Notes: generated by a model from the sequence alone, not told the origin. DNA of 64,000 nucleotides from Betaproteobacteria bacterium (GCA_009927445.1 RFMZ01000212.1:53470-117469), one strand, 5' to 3'. Positions 48,366 to 57,982 are shown, counted from the stretch's first letter. Program-made: numbers and translations.

Positions 48366-49178
48366 TTATTCGATGGGCTGATTGAGGGTTTGTAAATTGG
48401 GCTCAGAATTTTGGATGCTGTCCAAAAAGCAGCCTTTCCAGGTGGCAAAAAAACTACAATACAAAACAGTCAATGCCCACATTGAGAGAGGGGTAATGAG
48501 GTAGGAGGCGTATTGGGCCATGCCAATTGCATCAAAAAGAGCGCCTAATATCAAGGGTATTGCAATAAGGATTACTGCCCAAGTACTGAAATAAACAAAA
48601 AACGCCCCTTTATTTAGCCAAAACCCCATCCAACTGCCAAATAATGCCTTAAAAACGCTCATACCTTGCCACGCAACGAGTTGAGGGGAAAACCACATAA
48701 GGATTGCAATTGGCATATACAAACAGGCTCCGACAATAATTGCAGTCGACATTTCTTGAATCATTTCAGGGGCACTCATTTGATTATTGGTGAGCAAGGG
48801 AAGGATTTTTTCTACATCAACAAATTGCGCAGCAACAAGGCTCAAAAGCACTATGAGAAGAGCATAGATGCCACCGAGTTTGAGTAAATTGAGCCTGACT
48901 TGAGGCCCCAAGTCTTTTAAGGGGGAGATATAAATAGAAGGCTTAACTAGTTCTTTGAGGATAACCTTTTGACAGGCTGTTAAAAATCCTACGGCAATAA
49001 CAGGATTCAATATCAAGACTAAGAATAGGCCTAGTATAGGAACAAACATCGAGAGTTGGACAACAAAAATATATAAAAAAACCAGCATCAAGAAAGTGAA
49101 TGGACTTTGTTTAAAAAGCCACATCCCTTGGCGAATCCAAATATATCCTGCTTGAGGAGAAAGGCGATTAATTTGCAT
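48366..49178 (-). CDS. BPSS1780-family multi-pass membrane protein
   Basis: 270 residues, five to six hydrophobic segments (for example FLMLVFLYIFVVQLSMFVPI and GIYALLIVLLSLVAAQF). The pattern MQINRLSPQAGYIWIRQGMW at the N-terminus is what I recognise as the BPSS1780 family of uncharacterised betaproteobacterial membrane proteins. No catalytic motif is visible. It overlaps the thrB end by 11 bp and directly abuts the uvrD stop from the opposite strand. Confidence 0.7.
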   Translation of the reverse strand: MQINRLSPQAGYIWIRQGMWLFKQSPFTFLMLVFLYIFVVQLSMFVPILGLFLVLILNPVIAVGFLTACQKVILKELVKPSIYISPLKDLGPQVRLNLLKLGGIYALLIVLLSLVAAQFVDVEKILPLLTNNQMSAPEMIQEMSTAIIVGACLYMPIAILMWFSPQLVAWQGMSVFKALFGSWMGFWLNKGAFFVYFSTWAVILIAIPLILGALFDAIGMAQYASYLITPLSMWALTVLYCSFFATWKGCFLDSIQNSEPNLQTLNQPIE

Positions 49179-50139
49179 GATTTAAAATCCTTAGGCGCAA
49201 GATCCGTTCGAAGTGTTGCGGATCGTGCGCGGTGAGTAATTGCGCATTTCTGGGGAGGTAAAAATCCCACAGTCGAGAAATCCAAAACCGCAGTGCAGCA
49301 GCTCGAAGCATCATCGTCCAGGAGCTTATTTCCTCAGCTTGGAATGGTCGGATACTTTGATAAGCCTTTAACAAAGCACTAGTTAAGTTCTGTTGAAGTT
49401 CGCCGGAAGCCTGATCGATACACCAGTCATTGACGGACACCGCTAGATCAAAAAGCCATTTATCAGTTCCAGCGAAATAAAAATCAAAAAAGCCTGACAA
49501 TTCAACAGAAGAGGTTTGTTTGAAAAGAACATTATCGCGAAAAAGATCGCAATGGCTTGGGCCTTGGGGGAGTTTACTGTATTCGGAGCTAGCAAAAAAA
49601 ACTTCTTGGGCTTGTAACTCACCGAGTAGAAGTTTAGCTTGTTCTGGTTGTACAAAAGGCAGAATTTCTGGGACAGTTTGTTGCCACCAGTGTAGGCCGC
49701 GCAAATTGATTTGTACATTTTGGTAATTTTGCCCTGCCAGATGCATTTTAGCTAGCGCTTGACCAACAGCCTGGCAATGCGGGGACTTAGGCTCCGCAAT
49801 TGGGCTACCTTCGAGTTTAGTTACGACAGTGGCGGGCTTACCCTTTAATACTTGAATTAATTGCCCTTGACGATCCTGGATCGGTTTAGGAACTTGGAGG
49901 CCTTGATTGGCTAAATATTGCATTAGTTCAAGGTAATAGAGTAACTCTTGCTGACTTAAACGCTCAAAGATTGTAAGTACAAACTCAGTAACTTGTCCCT
50001 CGTCAGAGGCGCTAATAAAAAAATTACTATTTTCTATACCGGAATTAATCCCTTTGATGGTTTGAAGGGTGCCTAATTGATAGGAGTGATCAAACCAAAT
50101 TGAGGCATCTTCTAACGATAGAGGGGTGTAAACTGCCAT
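49168..50139 (-). CDS. thrB: Homoserine kinase, ThrB type II (choline-kinase fold)
   Basis: 323 residues. It resembles the aminoglycoside-phosphotransferase-like homoserine kinases of Pseudomonas and Burkholderiales rather than GHMP ThrB: GINSGIENSNFFI (near 30-42), LPQGPSHCDLFRDNVLF with catalytic aspartate (near 198-214) and SGFFDFYFAGTDKWLFDLAV with the DFG-like motif (near 222-241). It phosphorylates homoserine for threonine synthesis. It lies between a DUF2782 gene (5 bp upstream) and the BPSS1780 gene. Confidence 0.9.
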   Translation of the reverse strand: MAVYTPLSLEDASIWFDHSYQLGTLQTIKGINSGIENSNFFISASDEGQVTEFVLTIFERLSQQELLYYLELMQYLANQGLQVPKPIQDRQGQLIQVLKGKPATVVTKLEGSPIAEPKSPHCQAVGQALAKMHLAGQNYQNVQINLRGLHWWQQTVPEILPFVQPEQAKLLLGELQAQEVFFASSEYSKLPQGPSHCDLFRDNVLFKQTSSVELSGFFDFYFAGTDKWLFDLAVSVNDWCIDQASGELQQNLTSALLKAYQSIRPFQAEEISSWTMMLRAAALRFWISRLWDFYLPRNAQLLTAHDPQHFERILRLRILNHAN

Positions 50140-50144
50140 ACTTT

Positions 50145-50534
50145 TTAAAAGGGCAGTTGAATAGACGGCACTCGCTGAATAGTTTTCTCAGAGATCACGG
50201 GCGTTAGATCGGTTGGCTGACTCATTTGGTAACTACCCATTCGCGTTTGGACTTGAATATCGATCGGTTTACCCATTTCTCGGTATTCTCGGATATGTGT
50301 ACCATTCTCTTCTTTATGTTCAAAGGAGAGTTGTCTTTGCTCTGCGCCTAGAACACCATCTTTTGCACCCTGAGTCTTCAGGAGGGGTTGTCGATTCAGC
50401 TCATTCAATTCTGTTTGGCTCAGTGCTTCACCTGGTGAGCTGTTATTTGGTTTTGAACTTTGGGCAAAAGCTAAGTTTGACATCAGTAGGACAGTAACAA
50501 AAGAGAGTAGTTTGAGCTTTAGCATAAGGGGCAT
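50145..50534 (-). CDS. Secreted DUF2782 protein
   Basis: 129 residues; a second ATG at 50525 is an equally good start. The first 25 residues are a signal peptide (LLSFVTVLLMSNLAFA, cleavage after AFA). The mature part has EEKNG-like HKEENGTHIREYREMGKPIDI, the DUF2782 pattern of a beta-rich small protein. Function is unknown. In Burkholderiales it regularly sits between polA and thrB, as here. Confidence 0.75.
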   Translation of the reverse strand: MPLMLKLKLLSFVTVLLMSNLAFAQSSKPNNSSPGEALSQTELNELNRQPLLKTQGAKDGVLGAEQRQLSFEHKEENGTHIREYREMGKPIDIQVQTRMGSYQMSQPTDLTPVISEKTIQRVPSIQLPF

Positions 50535-50581
50535 ATTTTAAAAAAATAGTAGTATTGATGAGTTAATTGTACGATTATGGG

Positions 50582-53323
50582 ATGAATACACAATTATTAT
50601 TACTAGTTGATGGCTCTAGCTACCTTTATAGGGCCTTTCACGCGATGCCTGATTTACGAAATCCATCAGGCGAGCCGACCGGTGCCATTTATGGCATGAT
50701 CAATATGTTGCGAAGGGCTAGGCAAGAAATCCCAACCACCCATATTGCTTGTATTTTTGACGCCAAAGGTCCGACTTTTCGTGATGAATGGTATCCGCAA
50801 TATAAAGCGAATCGATCCCCAATGCCTGAGGATTTAGTGAAGCAGATTGAGCCTATTCATGCGGTTGTTAAAGCACTGGGGTGGCCAGTTATTATGGTAC
50901 CGGGGGTAGAGGCTGATGACGTTATCGGAACTTTAGCTAGGCAAGCCAGTGAGCTAGGTTGGCAGACAGTCATTTCTACGGGGGATAAAGATTTAGCGCA
51001 ACTAGTCAATGCCAACGTGACCCTGGTCAATACAATGAGTAATGAAAAATTAGATCGGCAAGGGGTGATTAACAAATTTGGGATTCCTCCAGAGTTAATT
51101 GTTGACTTCTTAACGATTACGGGCGATACCGTTGACAACGTCCCTGGCGTTTCTAAAGCCGGCCCTAAAACAGCTGTTAAGTGGCTTACTGAATTCGGTA
51201 GCTTAGATCAATTAGTAGCTCACGCCGATCAAATTAAAGGCGTCGTAGGAGAAAATCTCCGCAACTCTTTAGACTGGTTAGTACACGCTAAAAAATTATT
51301 AACTGTGAAGGTAGACTGTCAGTTAGATGCGTATTTAACAGACTTATCCGAGTTATTGGTAAAAGCGGAAAACCATGACTTGCTGCGCGAGTTATTCATT
51401 CGGTATGGCTTTAAAACTTGGTTAAAGGAATATGTTGATGATCAGTTATCACAAACTGAAATAAATACAAGTCAGCCAGCATCTGCGCCGCAGTCGGCAA
51501 TCAGCCTCACAGCAGAAACTTTTGCGACCAACTATGAATGTGTCACAACCATAGAGCAGTTAAGTCTTTGGTTGCAAAAAATACAGGAATCGACGCTTAC
51601 GTGTATTGATACTGAAACAAATGGGCTAGAACCGATGCGATCTGAAATGGTTGGGATTTCTTTAGCTGTAGAACCAGGACAGGCTTGCTATATTCCTTTT
51701 CAGCATAGCACTGCAGAGCAGCAGCTCAATCGCGAACAAGTTTTTGCATATTTAAAGCCATGGCTTGAAGATGCACAAGCGAAGAAAGTTGGACAAAACT
51801 TAAAGTTTGATCAGCACATATTTGCCAACCATGGTGTGCGATTAGCGGGCATTATGCATGATACGATTTTGCAGTCCTACGTTTATGAGTCGCATAAACC
51901 GCACAATATGGATAACTTAGCTCTCAGACATTTGGGGATTAAGACAATTAGTTATGAAGAGGTTTGTGGTAAGGGCGTGTCCCAAATTACATTTGATCAA
52001 GTCAACCTCGCCCAAGCAACGCAATACGCTGCAGAGGATGCTGATATTACTTTACGGCTGCACCAGTACTTGTGGCCATTGATTGAAAAAGATGAAAAGT
52101 TACGTTTTGTTTATGAGCAATTAGAGTTACCTACGATGCGTGTTTTGGGCATTATGGAAACAAATGGTATTTTGATTGATACCCAAAAATTAGCGCAACA
52201 GGGGCAGGTAGTTGGGCGAAGGATGTTGGAGCTTGAAACAGAAATTTTTGCGCTAGCTGGCCAGCCTTTTAATATTCAGTCGCCCAAACAGATTGGCGAG
52301 ATCTTATTTACGATTCAAAAATTACCCGTGATTAAAAAAACACCTGGGGGAGCACCGTCAACAGATGAAGAAGTTTTACAAAAACTTTCTGAGGACTATC
52401 CATTGCCGGCGAGAATTTTAGATTATCGAAGCCTCGCTAAGTTGCAATCAACATATATTGAAAAATTACCTAAAATGATGAACCCAGAAACTGGTAGGGT
52501 TCATACAAATTATGCGCAGTCGGTTGCTGCCACTGGGCGTTTAGCCTCCAATGAGCCCAATTTACAAAATATTCCGATTCGGACGCAAGAAGGAAGAAAG
52601 ATTCGGGAGGCCTTTATAGCCAGATCGGGATGTAAGTTGCTATCAGCAGACTATTCGCAAATCGAATTACGAATTATGGCACACATAGCGCAAGATCCGC
52701 AATTATTAGAAGCCTTTGCTACTGGCAAGGACATTCATCAAGCGACTGCTGCGGAGATTTTTGGCATTACCCTTGAGGATGTTAGTTCAGAGCAAAGAAG
52801 ATATGCCAAGGTCATCAATTTTGGATTGATTTATGGCATGAGTGCTTATGGCTTGGCAAGTAATTTAGGCATAGAGCGTTCAGCGGCTCAAAGTTATATT
52901 GATAAATATTTTGGACGCTATCCTGGCGTTGCAAAATATATGGCACAAACCCGAATTACGGCTAAGGAGCAAGGCTTTGTAGAGACAGTCTTTGGGCGTC
53001 GTTTATGGTTGCCGGAGATTCACAGTACAAATGGTATGCGACGGCAAGGAGCTGAACGGGCCGCGATTAATGCACCCATGCAGGGTACTGCAGCTGACTT
53101 AATCAAGTTATCGATGATTGCAGTGCAAGCTTGGTTAGAGGAACAGAATTTAAAAACAAAATTATTATTACAAGTCCATGATGAACTGGTCTTGGAGGTG
53201 CCAGAAAACGAATTAGATCTCGTTCAAAAGCAGGTTAATCATTTAATGGTCTGCGTCGCAAAGTTAAGAGTTCCTCTCGAGGTCGGAATTGGAATAGGTG
53301 ATAATTGGGAGGAAGCACATTGA
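50582..53323 (+). CDS. polA: DNA polymerase I
   Basis: 913 residues from the ATG at 50582 (MNTQLLLLVDGSSYLYRAFH). The 5-prime nuclease domain covers about 1-290 (GVEADDVIGTLA, FLTITGDTVDNVPGV). The proofreading domain is intact: DTETNGL (Exo I), NLKFDQHIF (Exo II) and YAAEDADITL (Exo III). The polymerase domain has motif A LSADYSQIELRIMAHIA, motif B RRYAKVINFGLIYGMSAYGL and motif C QVHDELVLEVPE. It removes RNA primers and fills repair gaps. A ZIP transporter gene follows after 19 bp. Confidence 0.96.
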   Translation: MNTQLLLLVDGSSYLYRAFHAMPDLRNPSGEPTGAIYGMINMLRRARQEIPTTHIACIFDAKGPTFRDEWYPQYKANRSPMPEDLVKQIEPIHAVVKALGWPVIMVPGVEADDVIGTLARQASELGWQTVISTGDKDLAQLVNANVTLVNTMSNEKLDRQGVINKFGIPPELIVDFLTITGDTVDNVPGVSKAGPKTAVKWLTEFGSLDQLVAHADQIKGVVGENLRNSLDWLVHAKKLLTVKVDCQLDAYLTDLSELLVKAENHDLLRELFIRYGFKTWLKEYVDDQLSQTEINTSQPASAPQSAISLTAETFATNYECVTTIEQLSLWLQKIQESTLTCIDTETNGLEPMRSEMVGISLAVEPGQACYIPFQHSTAEQQLNREQVFAYLKPWLEDAQAKKVGQNLKFDQHIFANHGVRLAGIMHDTILQSYVYESHKPHNMDNLALRHLGIKTISYEEVCGKGVSQITFDQVNLAQATQYAAEDADITLRLHQYLWPLIEKDEKLRFVYEQLELPTMRVLGIMETNGILIDTQKLAQQGQVVGRRMLELETEIFALAGQPFNIQSPKQIGEILFTIQKLPVIKKTPGGAPSTDEEVLQKLSEDYPLPARILDYRSLAKLQSTYIEKLPKMMNPETGRVHTNYAQSVAATGRLASNEPNLQNIPIRTQEGRKIREAFIARSGCKLLSADYSQIELRIMAHIAQDPQLLEAFATGKDIHQATAAEIFGITLEDVSSEQRRYAKVINFGLIYGMSAYGLASNLGIERSAAQSYIDKYFGRYPGVAKYMAQTRITAKEQGFVETVFGRRLWLPEIHSTNGMRRQGAERAAINAPMQGTAADLIKLSMIAVQAWLEEQNLKTKLLLQVHDELVLEVPENELDLVQKQVNHLMVCVAKLRVPLEVGIGIGDNWEEAH

Positions 53324-53342
53324 TTGATTAACTGAGGTTCGT

Positions 53343-54116
53343 ATGATTCTTACCTGGATTTTGATTGCAACATTTGCGGCGGGTGTTGTGAGCATTACAG
53401 CGGCGGCATTACTAACATTTCGGTTTTTAACCATTATTGTCGACAATATGGTGAGTTTTTCGGTCGGAATTTTATTGGCTACAGCATTCTTACATGCGCT
53501 ACCAGAGGCTTTTGAGTCACCCGATGTGGAGGCGAGTACGTTGTTTGCCTTACTCCTCGCCGGAATTCTATTCTTTTTTATGCTGGAAAAAGTCGCGCTA
53601 CTAAGACACAATCACCACCATGAAGGAGATGGGCATAATCATCACAAGGGCCATGATGCTGAAAATGTTGGCCAAAGTGGTTGGATGATTTTAGTTGGTG
53701 ATGGGGTTCACAACTTTGTTGATGGCATATTAATTGCGGCTGCTTTTTTAGCAAATCCTGCGGTTGGCTTATTGACCGCTGCTGCAATTATTGCTCATGA
53801 AATACCGCAGGAGATTGGTAATTTTATGGTGATGCTCAATGCTGGCTTTTCTAGGGCTCGGGCTTTAATTTACAACTTGATCTGTGGCTTGCTATCAGTC
53901 ATTGGTGGGGTAATTGGGTATTTCTTTTTAGAGCAAACGATGACAATCATTCCATATTTGTTAGTTTTTGCGTCTAGTAGTTTTATTTATATTGCGGTTA
54001 GTGATTTAATGCCGCAGATGCATCGGCGCTTTCAGTTAAGGGAGTCGATTCGTCAGATTTCAACGATCCTATTAGGTGTTCTTGTTGTGATTGGGCTTTC
54101 TTTATTAGAGCACTAG
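53343..54116 (+). CDS. ZIP-family divalent metal transporter
   Basis: 257 residues, eight membrane segments predicted. A His-rich cytoplasmic loop RHNHHHEGDGHNHHKGHDAE (near 89-108) and the binding helix pattern GVHNFVDGILIAAAF (near 123-137) and AHEIPQEIGNF (near 152-162) are the ZIP metal-site motifs. It imports zinc, iron or related metals; the exact ion is not decidable. It follows polA by 19 bp and ends at a hairpin terminator. Confidence 0.88.
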   Translation: MILTWILIATFAAGVVSITAAALLTFRFLTIIVDNMVSFSVGILLATAFLHALPEAFESPDVEASTLFALLLAGILFFFMLEKVALLRHNHHHEGDGHNHHKGHDAENVGQSGWMILVGDGVHNFVDGILIAAAFLANPAVGLLTAAAIIAHEIPQEIGNFMVMLNAGFSRARALIYNLICGLLSVIGGVIGYFFLEQTMTIIPYLLVFASSSFIYIAVSDLMPQMHRRFQLRESIRQISTILLGVLVVIGLSLLEH

Positions 54117-54121
54117 ATCTT

Positions 54122-54146
54122 GGGTTGTTTGTTTTGACAACCCTTT
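54122..54146 (+). terminator. Probable terminator after the ZIP gene
   Basis: GGGTTGT and ACAACCC form a seven-pair stem around an eight-base loop, followed by TTT. It starts six bases after the ZIP stop codon. The short T-tract lowers confidence. Confidence 0.5.
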
Positions 54147-54186
54147 GGTCAACGAAAGTGTTACTTCTGGAGTATTTTAAGATGTT

Positions 54187-55296
54187 TCAAAGAGCTGATT
54201 GGCCTAGCATCGCTTGACGGTACCACTCATGAAAATGTTGCATACCATCTTCCATGGGGCTTTGATACGGACCTACTTCATTAACCCCTCGTGCGAATAA
54301 AGCAGCGCGGCCAGCATCCATTCGCTGGGCAATTTCATCATCTTCAATACAGGTTTCCATATAGGCTGCTCTTTCGGCGTCAATAAATTCTTTTTCGAAC
54401 CAAACAATTTCTTCAGGATAGTAAAATTCAACGATATTGCGCGTTTGGTTTGGACTGATCGGTTGTAGAGTAGAGATGCATAAGACGCCGGGGTACCACT
54501 CGACCATGACATTGGGATAGTAGGTCAGCCAAATGGCGCCGTATTGCGGTAATTTATTACCGTAATGACGCAAGACTGCCTCATGCCACTTTGAATAAAC
54601 TACCGAGCCAGGTTTTTTGAGTTGCTTATTAAGGCCCACTGTTTGAACGCTGTACCACGGTCCAAACTCCCAGGATAAATTATCACAACTAACAAACTGC
54701 CCTAATCCCGGATGAAAAGGGCCGACATGATAGTCCTCAAGGTAGACTTCAATAAAGGTTTTCCAGTTGTAGTTACATTCATGGATTTCTACATGGTCTA
54801 ACAGATATCCAGAAAAATTCAGATGGTCTTTAACACCCAAATTTTTTAGATCATCATAGACATTTCTTTGGCCGTCAAATAAAAGGCCTTGCCAATTTTG
54901 TAGGGGACTTTTTCCAAGATGCAAACAGGGGTTATTTTCAAAGTGGGGTGCACCTAAGAGTTGTCCGTGTAAATCATAGGTCCAACGATGCAGTGGGCAG
55001 ATGATGTTATCCGTTTTTCCCTTGCCATTTAGCATAATAGCTTGGCGATGCCTACACACATTAGATAGAAGCTCAACACCATGGTCATTTCGGATTAAAA
55101 CTCGCCCATGATTTTCATTCTGTAAGGTTTGAAAATCACCTGAGTTTGGCACCATCAACTCATGGCCTACATATTGTGGGCCTTGCTTAAAAAGCAAGCC
55201 CATTTCTTGTTGAAACAATTCAGCGTCAAGATAGGCGCTTACTGGTAACTGTAAATTGGACGGCGCAAGTTGCTGCGCGGTAGCCAGATTAGTCAT
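54187..55296 (-). CDS. Aromatic-ring-hydroxylating dioxygenase-like Rieske protein, alpha subunit
   Basis: 369 residues from the ATG at 55296, preceded by GGGGAG; a GTG nine bases upstream is less likely. The Rieske 2Fe-2S site is CRHRQAIML with CPLHRWTYD (near 83-110). The catalytic domain has EVYLEDYHVGPFHPG (near 187-201), giving the mononuclear iron ligands, with an aspartate expected near residue 330 (EDDEIAQRM is in the region). The substrate is unknown. No beta subunit is adjacent. It is divergent from xseB and shares a region holding a 16-bp palindrome. Confidence 0.85.
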   Translation of the reverse strand: MTNLATAQQLAPSNLQLPVSAYLDAELFQQEMGLLFKQGPQYVGHELMVPNSGDFQTLQNENHGRVLIRNDHGVELLSNVCRHRQAIMLNGKGKTDNIICPLHRWTYDLHGQLLGAPHFENNPCLHLGKSPLQNWQGLLFDGQRNVYDDLKNLGVKDHLNFSGYLLDHVEIHECNYNWKTFIEVYLEDYHVGPFHPGLGQFVSCDNLSWEFGPWYSVQTVGLNKQLKKPGSVVYSKWHEAVLRHYGNKLPQYGAIWLTYYPNVMVEWYPGVLCISTLQPISPNQTRNIVEFYYPEEIVWFEKEFIDAERAAYMETCIEDDEIAQRMDAGRAALFARGVNEVGPYQSPMEDGMQHFHEWYRQAMLGQSAL

Positions 55297-55350
55297 TCTC
55301 CCCACCCCCGAAAAAAGTCAGCCGAAGCTAAGCGGAATAACCAATCCAAC

Positions 55351-55366
55351 TATCGACATGTCGATA
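55351..55366. promoter_or_regulatory. Perfect 16-bp palindrome in the divergent Rieske oxygenase/xseB region
   Basis: TATCGACATGTCGATA reads the same on both strands. It lies 55 bp from the Rieske gene start and 20 bp upstream of TATACT (55386-55391), a possible -10 box for xseB. A dimeric repressor site is a natural reading, but the regulator is unknown. Confidence 0.5.
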
Positions 55367-55452
55367 TTGGAAAGGAATCAGATATTATACTTAAAATGTA
55401 TTTTGATGTCTATTATTCAAAGACCATCGATGAAAGAGATAAAAGAAAAGTC

Positions 55453-55689
55453 ATGAGCCCAAGCAAGTCAATAAAAACTCAAACGAGTGCAGCGAATACC
55501 GCCACAAATCAGCCCAGCTATGAGTTATCTGTGCAGGAATTAGAAAAATTAATCGGCGATATGGAGTCTGGCAAATTAAGCTTAGAGGAGACATTAATTG
55601 CTTATCAACGCGGTACAGAGCTCATCAAAAAATGCCAAGTATTATTAGAGCAAGTAGAACAACAAATTCGAATCTTCGAAGCAGAATAA
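55453..55689 (+). CDS. xseB: Exodeoxyribonuclease VII small subunit
   Basis: 78 residues from the ATG at 55453 (MSPSKSIKTQTSAANT). The conserved XseB core is YELSVQELEKLIGDMESGKL then SLEETLIAYQRGTELIKKCQ, an alpha-helical hairpin. It pairs with XseA to degrade single-stranded DNA. It lies 12 bp before ispA, the usual xseB-ispA order. The frame is open further upstream, but the residues there are not XseB-like. Confidence 0.92.
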   Translation: MSPSKSIKTQTSAANTATNQPSYELSVQELEKLIGDMESGKLSLEETLIAYQRGTELIKKCQVLLEQVEQQIRIFEAE

Positions 55690-55701
55690 CGGGAATGAGC
55701 T

Positions 55702-56601
55702 ATGTTTGTTTGGCAACAGTGGCATGATGAGCATCTCCAAAGAATAGAGAAGACACTCCTCTTATCGACACCATCCGGATTTAAAAGTGTCAGTAGATTA
55801 GAAGAAGCCATGGCCTATGCCGTTGGGGCTGGTGGTAAAAGAATACGCCCCTTATTGGTTTACTCTACCTATTACCTCGGCAGCGACTTCCCCAACAATC
55901 AGCAAAATATTCTTGCAGTCGATCAAGCAGGCGCTGCTTTGGAGTTAATTCACACCTACTCGCTCGTCCACGATGATTTACCATCAATGGACAATGACGA
56001 CTTACGAAGGGGGAAGCCAACGACCCATAAAGCTTATGATGAGGCGACTGCCTTATTAGTTGGTGACGCGATGCAGGCGCAAGCCTTTGGGTTATTGAGT
56101 TCACTTGAAATATCAAGTGATATTTCCTTAGAATTGATTCGAGAGCTCGCATTAAGCGCAGGGGCTCATGGTATGTGTGGTGGACAGGCTATTGATTTAG
56201 CTAGTGTTGGCAAGTGGTTAAAGCAAGAGGATTTGGTATTGATGCATCGTTTAAAGACCGGTGCTTTGCTTCGGTCTGCAATTCGTTTTGGCGCTATTTT
56301 AGGAGGTTTATCTGCTCCGAACCGATCGATCTTAGATCAGATAGCCCAAGATATCGGCTTGGGTTTTCAAGTAACAGATGATATTTTGGACGCTACTCAG
56401 GACTCTTCAACTTTAGGTAAAACTGCGGGTAAAGATGAGGAAGACCACAAACCCACATTTGTTACGTTAATGGGACTAGAAAAATCCAAGCTATACGCGC
56501 AGGAGTTGTTAGAACGATCTTTACTTGCTTTAAATTACTGGGGTAGTGAAGCTGACCCACTTCGTGAAATCACGCGTTGGGCTTTTACGCGCAATTTTTA
56601 A
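55702..56601 (+). CDS. ispA: Farnesyl diphosphate synthase (polyprenyl synthetase IspA)
   Basis: 299 residues. First aspartate-rich motif DDLPSMDND with downstream RRGKPTTH (near 92-108) and second motif DDILDATQD (near 226-234), followed by LGKTAGKD. GGKRIRPLLVYSTY (near 38-51) binds IPP. It condenses IPP with DMAPP and GPP to FPP for undecaprenyl phosphate and quinones. In relatives dxs usually follows; here the next gene is tsaD on the other strand. Confidence 0.95.
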   Translation: MFVWQQWHDEHLQRIEKTLLLSTPSGFKSVSRLEEAMAYAVGAGGKRIRPLLVYSTYYLGSDFPNNQQNILAVDQAGAALELIHTYSLVHDDLPSMDNDDLRRGKPTTHKAYDEATALLVGDAMQAQAFGLLSSLEISSDISLELIRELALSAGAHGMCGGQAIDLASVGKWLKQEDLVLMHRLKTGALLRSAIRFGAILGGLSAPNRSILDQIAQDIGLGFQVTDDILDATQDSSTLGKTAGKDEEDHKPTFVTLMGLEKSKLYAQELLERSLLALNYWGSEADPLREITRWAFTRNF

Positions 56602-56637
56602 GGTATAGCTGTCGGTAATTAGTAGCTAAAAGGGCTA

Positions 56638-57714
56638 TCAATTTCCTAAAGTCCAGCGTGGCTTAACATTAAAAGCTAAGCTTTGGTCGATTTGCGAAGA
56701 GTTTTTGAGAAGTTGCAAAGTTGCTGCGAAGGCAATCATAGCCCCATTATCTGTGCAGAGGTTTAGGGGGGGGTAAAGGGTTGTGACTGGTAATTGGGGA
56801 TGATGCGCAAGCTTATTTAAAGACTCACGTAATTGCAGATTTGCTCCAACGCCGCCAGCAACGATTAATCGTTGGCAACCGGTCTCTTTAGCTGCTTGCA
56901 GTACCTTGGCAGTAAGTACATCAACGACTGAATTAACAAAATCCAGCGCCAGGTCAGCCTTAAATTGTTCTAGTTCTGACTTGGGTAGCTGAGCCGATAA
57001 TTTGACTTGCGTTAAAACGGCCGTTTTTAGGCCTGCAAAGGAAAAATCAAGATTTTTCGAATGTAACAGTGGTCTAGGTAGCCGTATTTGAGAGGGCTTT
57101 CCCTTCAGGGCAAGAGCTGACACTAGGGGCCCACCCGGGTAGCCTAAGCCTAATAATTTGGAGGTTTTATCGAAGGCCTCTCCGGCCGCATCATCAAGAG
57201 TTTCGCCAAGTAGTTCATACTCTCCCACCCCTTTTACAAGCATGATTTGAGTGTGCCCCCCCGAAACAAGAAGGGCCAAAAATGGAAATAGATGATGAAT
57301 ATGTCCTGCGGGCAGATTGGGCGAAAGCAAAGGGGATAAGAGGTGTCCTTCTAGGTGGTGGATACCGATTGCTGCAATATTTAGGCTATAGGCGATCGAT
57401 TTGGCAATCGAAGTGCCCACTAACAAGGCACCGGCAAGTCCAGGCCCTTGGGTGTAAGCGATGGTATTTAGATCACACAGGCGTAATTCGGCGTCTTTTA
57501 GACATAAGTCAATTAAGGGTAGGATTTGCCTTACATGGTCTCTAGAGGCCAACTCTGGGACAACTCCACCATACTCTTGATGCATTTCGACCTGGGAAAA
57601 TAGCGCTTGGCTGATTAACCCAAGATGGGCAGGCTCGCCTTTTTCTATAAAGGACGAGTCATAAATTGCTACGCCCGTTTCGTCACAAGAAGTTTCTATG
57701 CCTAAGATATACAT
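56638..57714 (-). CDS. tsaD: tRNA N6-adenosine threonylcarbamoyltransferase TsaD
   Basis: 358 residues. [19 protein letters not shown] (near 1-19), the metal-binding [12 protein letters not shown] (near 117-128), [12 protein letters not shown] (near 149-160) and the C-terminal [12 protein letters not shown] (near 318-329) are TsaD signatures. With TsaB, TsaC and TsaE it makes t6A37 in ANN-decoding tRNAs. It is divergent from rpsU with 55 bp between starts, a common arrangement in bacteria. Confidence 0.95.
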   Translation of the reverse strand: MYILGIETSCDETGVAIYDSSFIEKGEPAHLGLISQALFSQVEMHQEYGGVVPELASRDHVRQILPLIDLCLKDAELRLCDLNTIAYTQGPGLAGALLVGTSIAKSIAYSLNIAAIGIHHLEGHLLSPLLSPNLPAGHIHHLFPFLALLVSGGHTQIMLVKGVGEYELLGETLDDAAGEAFDKTSKLLGLGYPGGPLVSALALKGKPSQIRLPRPLLHSKNLDFSFAGLKTAVLTQVKLSAQLPKSELEQFKADLALDFVNSVVDVLTAKVLQAAKETGCQRLIVAGGVGANLQLRESLNKLAHHPQLPVTTLYPPLNLCTDNGAMIAFAATLQLLKNSSQIDQSLAFNVKPRWTLGN

Positions 57715-57729
57715 AAACCTATTTTCTCA

Positions 57730-57738
57730 TGATACAAT
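57730..57738 (+). promoter_or_regulatory. Extended -10 promoter element of rpsU
   Basis: TGATACAAT is an extended -10 element (TG, one base, TACAAT at 57733-57738). The hexamer 17 bp upstream is a poor -35, which extended -10 promoters tolerate. It gives a leader of about 25 nt to the rpsU ATG at 57770. Confidence 0.6.
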
Positions 57739-57769
57739 TCTATTTTTAGTAATTTACGAATATTTCTAC

Positions 57770-57982
57770 ATGACTACTATCCGCCTTCGTGAAAACGAAC
57801 CATTTGAAGTTGCCTTAAGACGATTCAAACGCACCATTGAAAAAAATGGCTTGCTAACTGACTTGCGTGCTAGAGAGTTTTATGAAAAACCGACAGCGGA
57901 GCGTAAGCGAAAAAAAGCTGCTGCAGCCAAACGGCATTACAAGCGTATTCGAAGTCAGATGTTACCGAAGAAACTTTTCTAA
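57770..57982 (+). CDS. rpsU: 30S ribosomal protein S21
   Basis: 70 residues from the ATG at 57770: [20 protein letters not shown], then [20 protein letters not shown] and a basic tail ending LPKKLF. This is S21, needed for initiation on structured messengers. It heads the rpsU-dnaG-rpoD (macromolecular synthesis) region, although here a 521-bp gap and the yqeY gene lie between rpsU and dnaG. Confidence 0.97.
   Translation: MTTIRLRENEPFEVALRRFKRTIEKNGLLTDLRAREFYEKPTAERKRKKAAAAKRHYKRIRSQMLPKKLF

Noticed and set aside
55270..55452. Upstream extension of xseB
   Set aside because: It overlaps the Rieske gene start and the promoter region, and its residues are not XseB-like.
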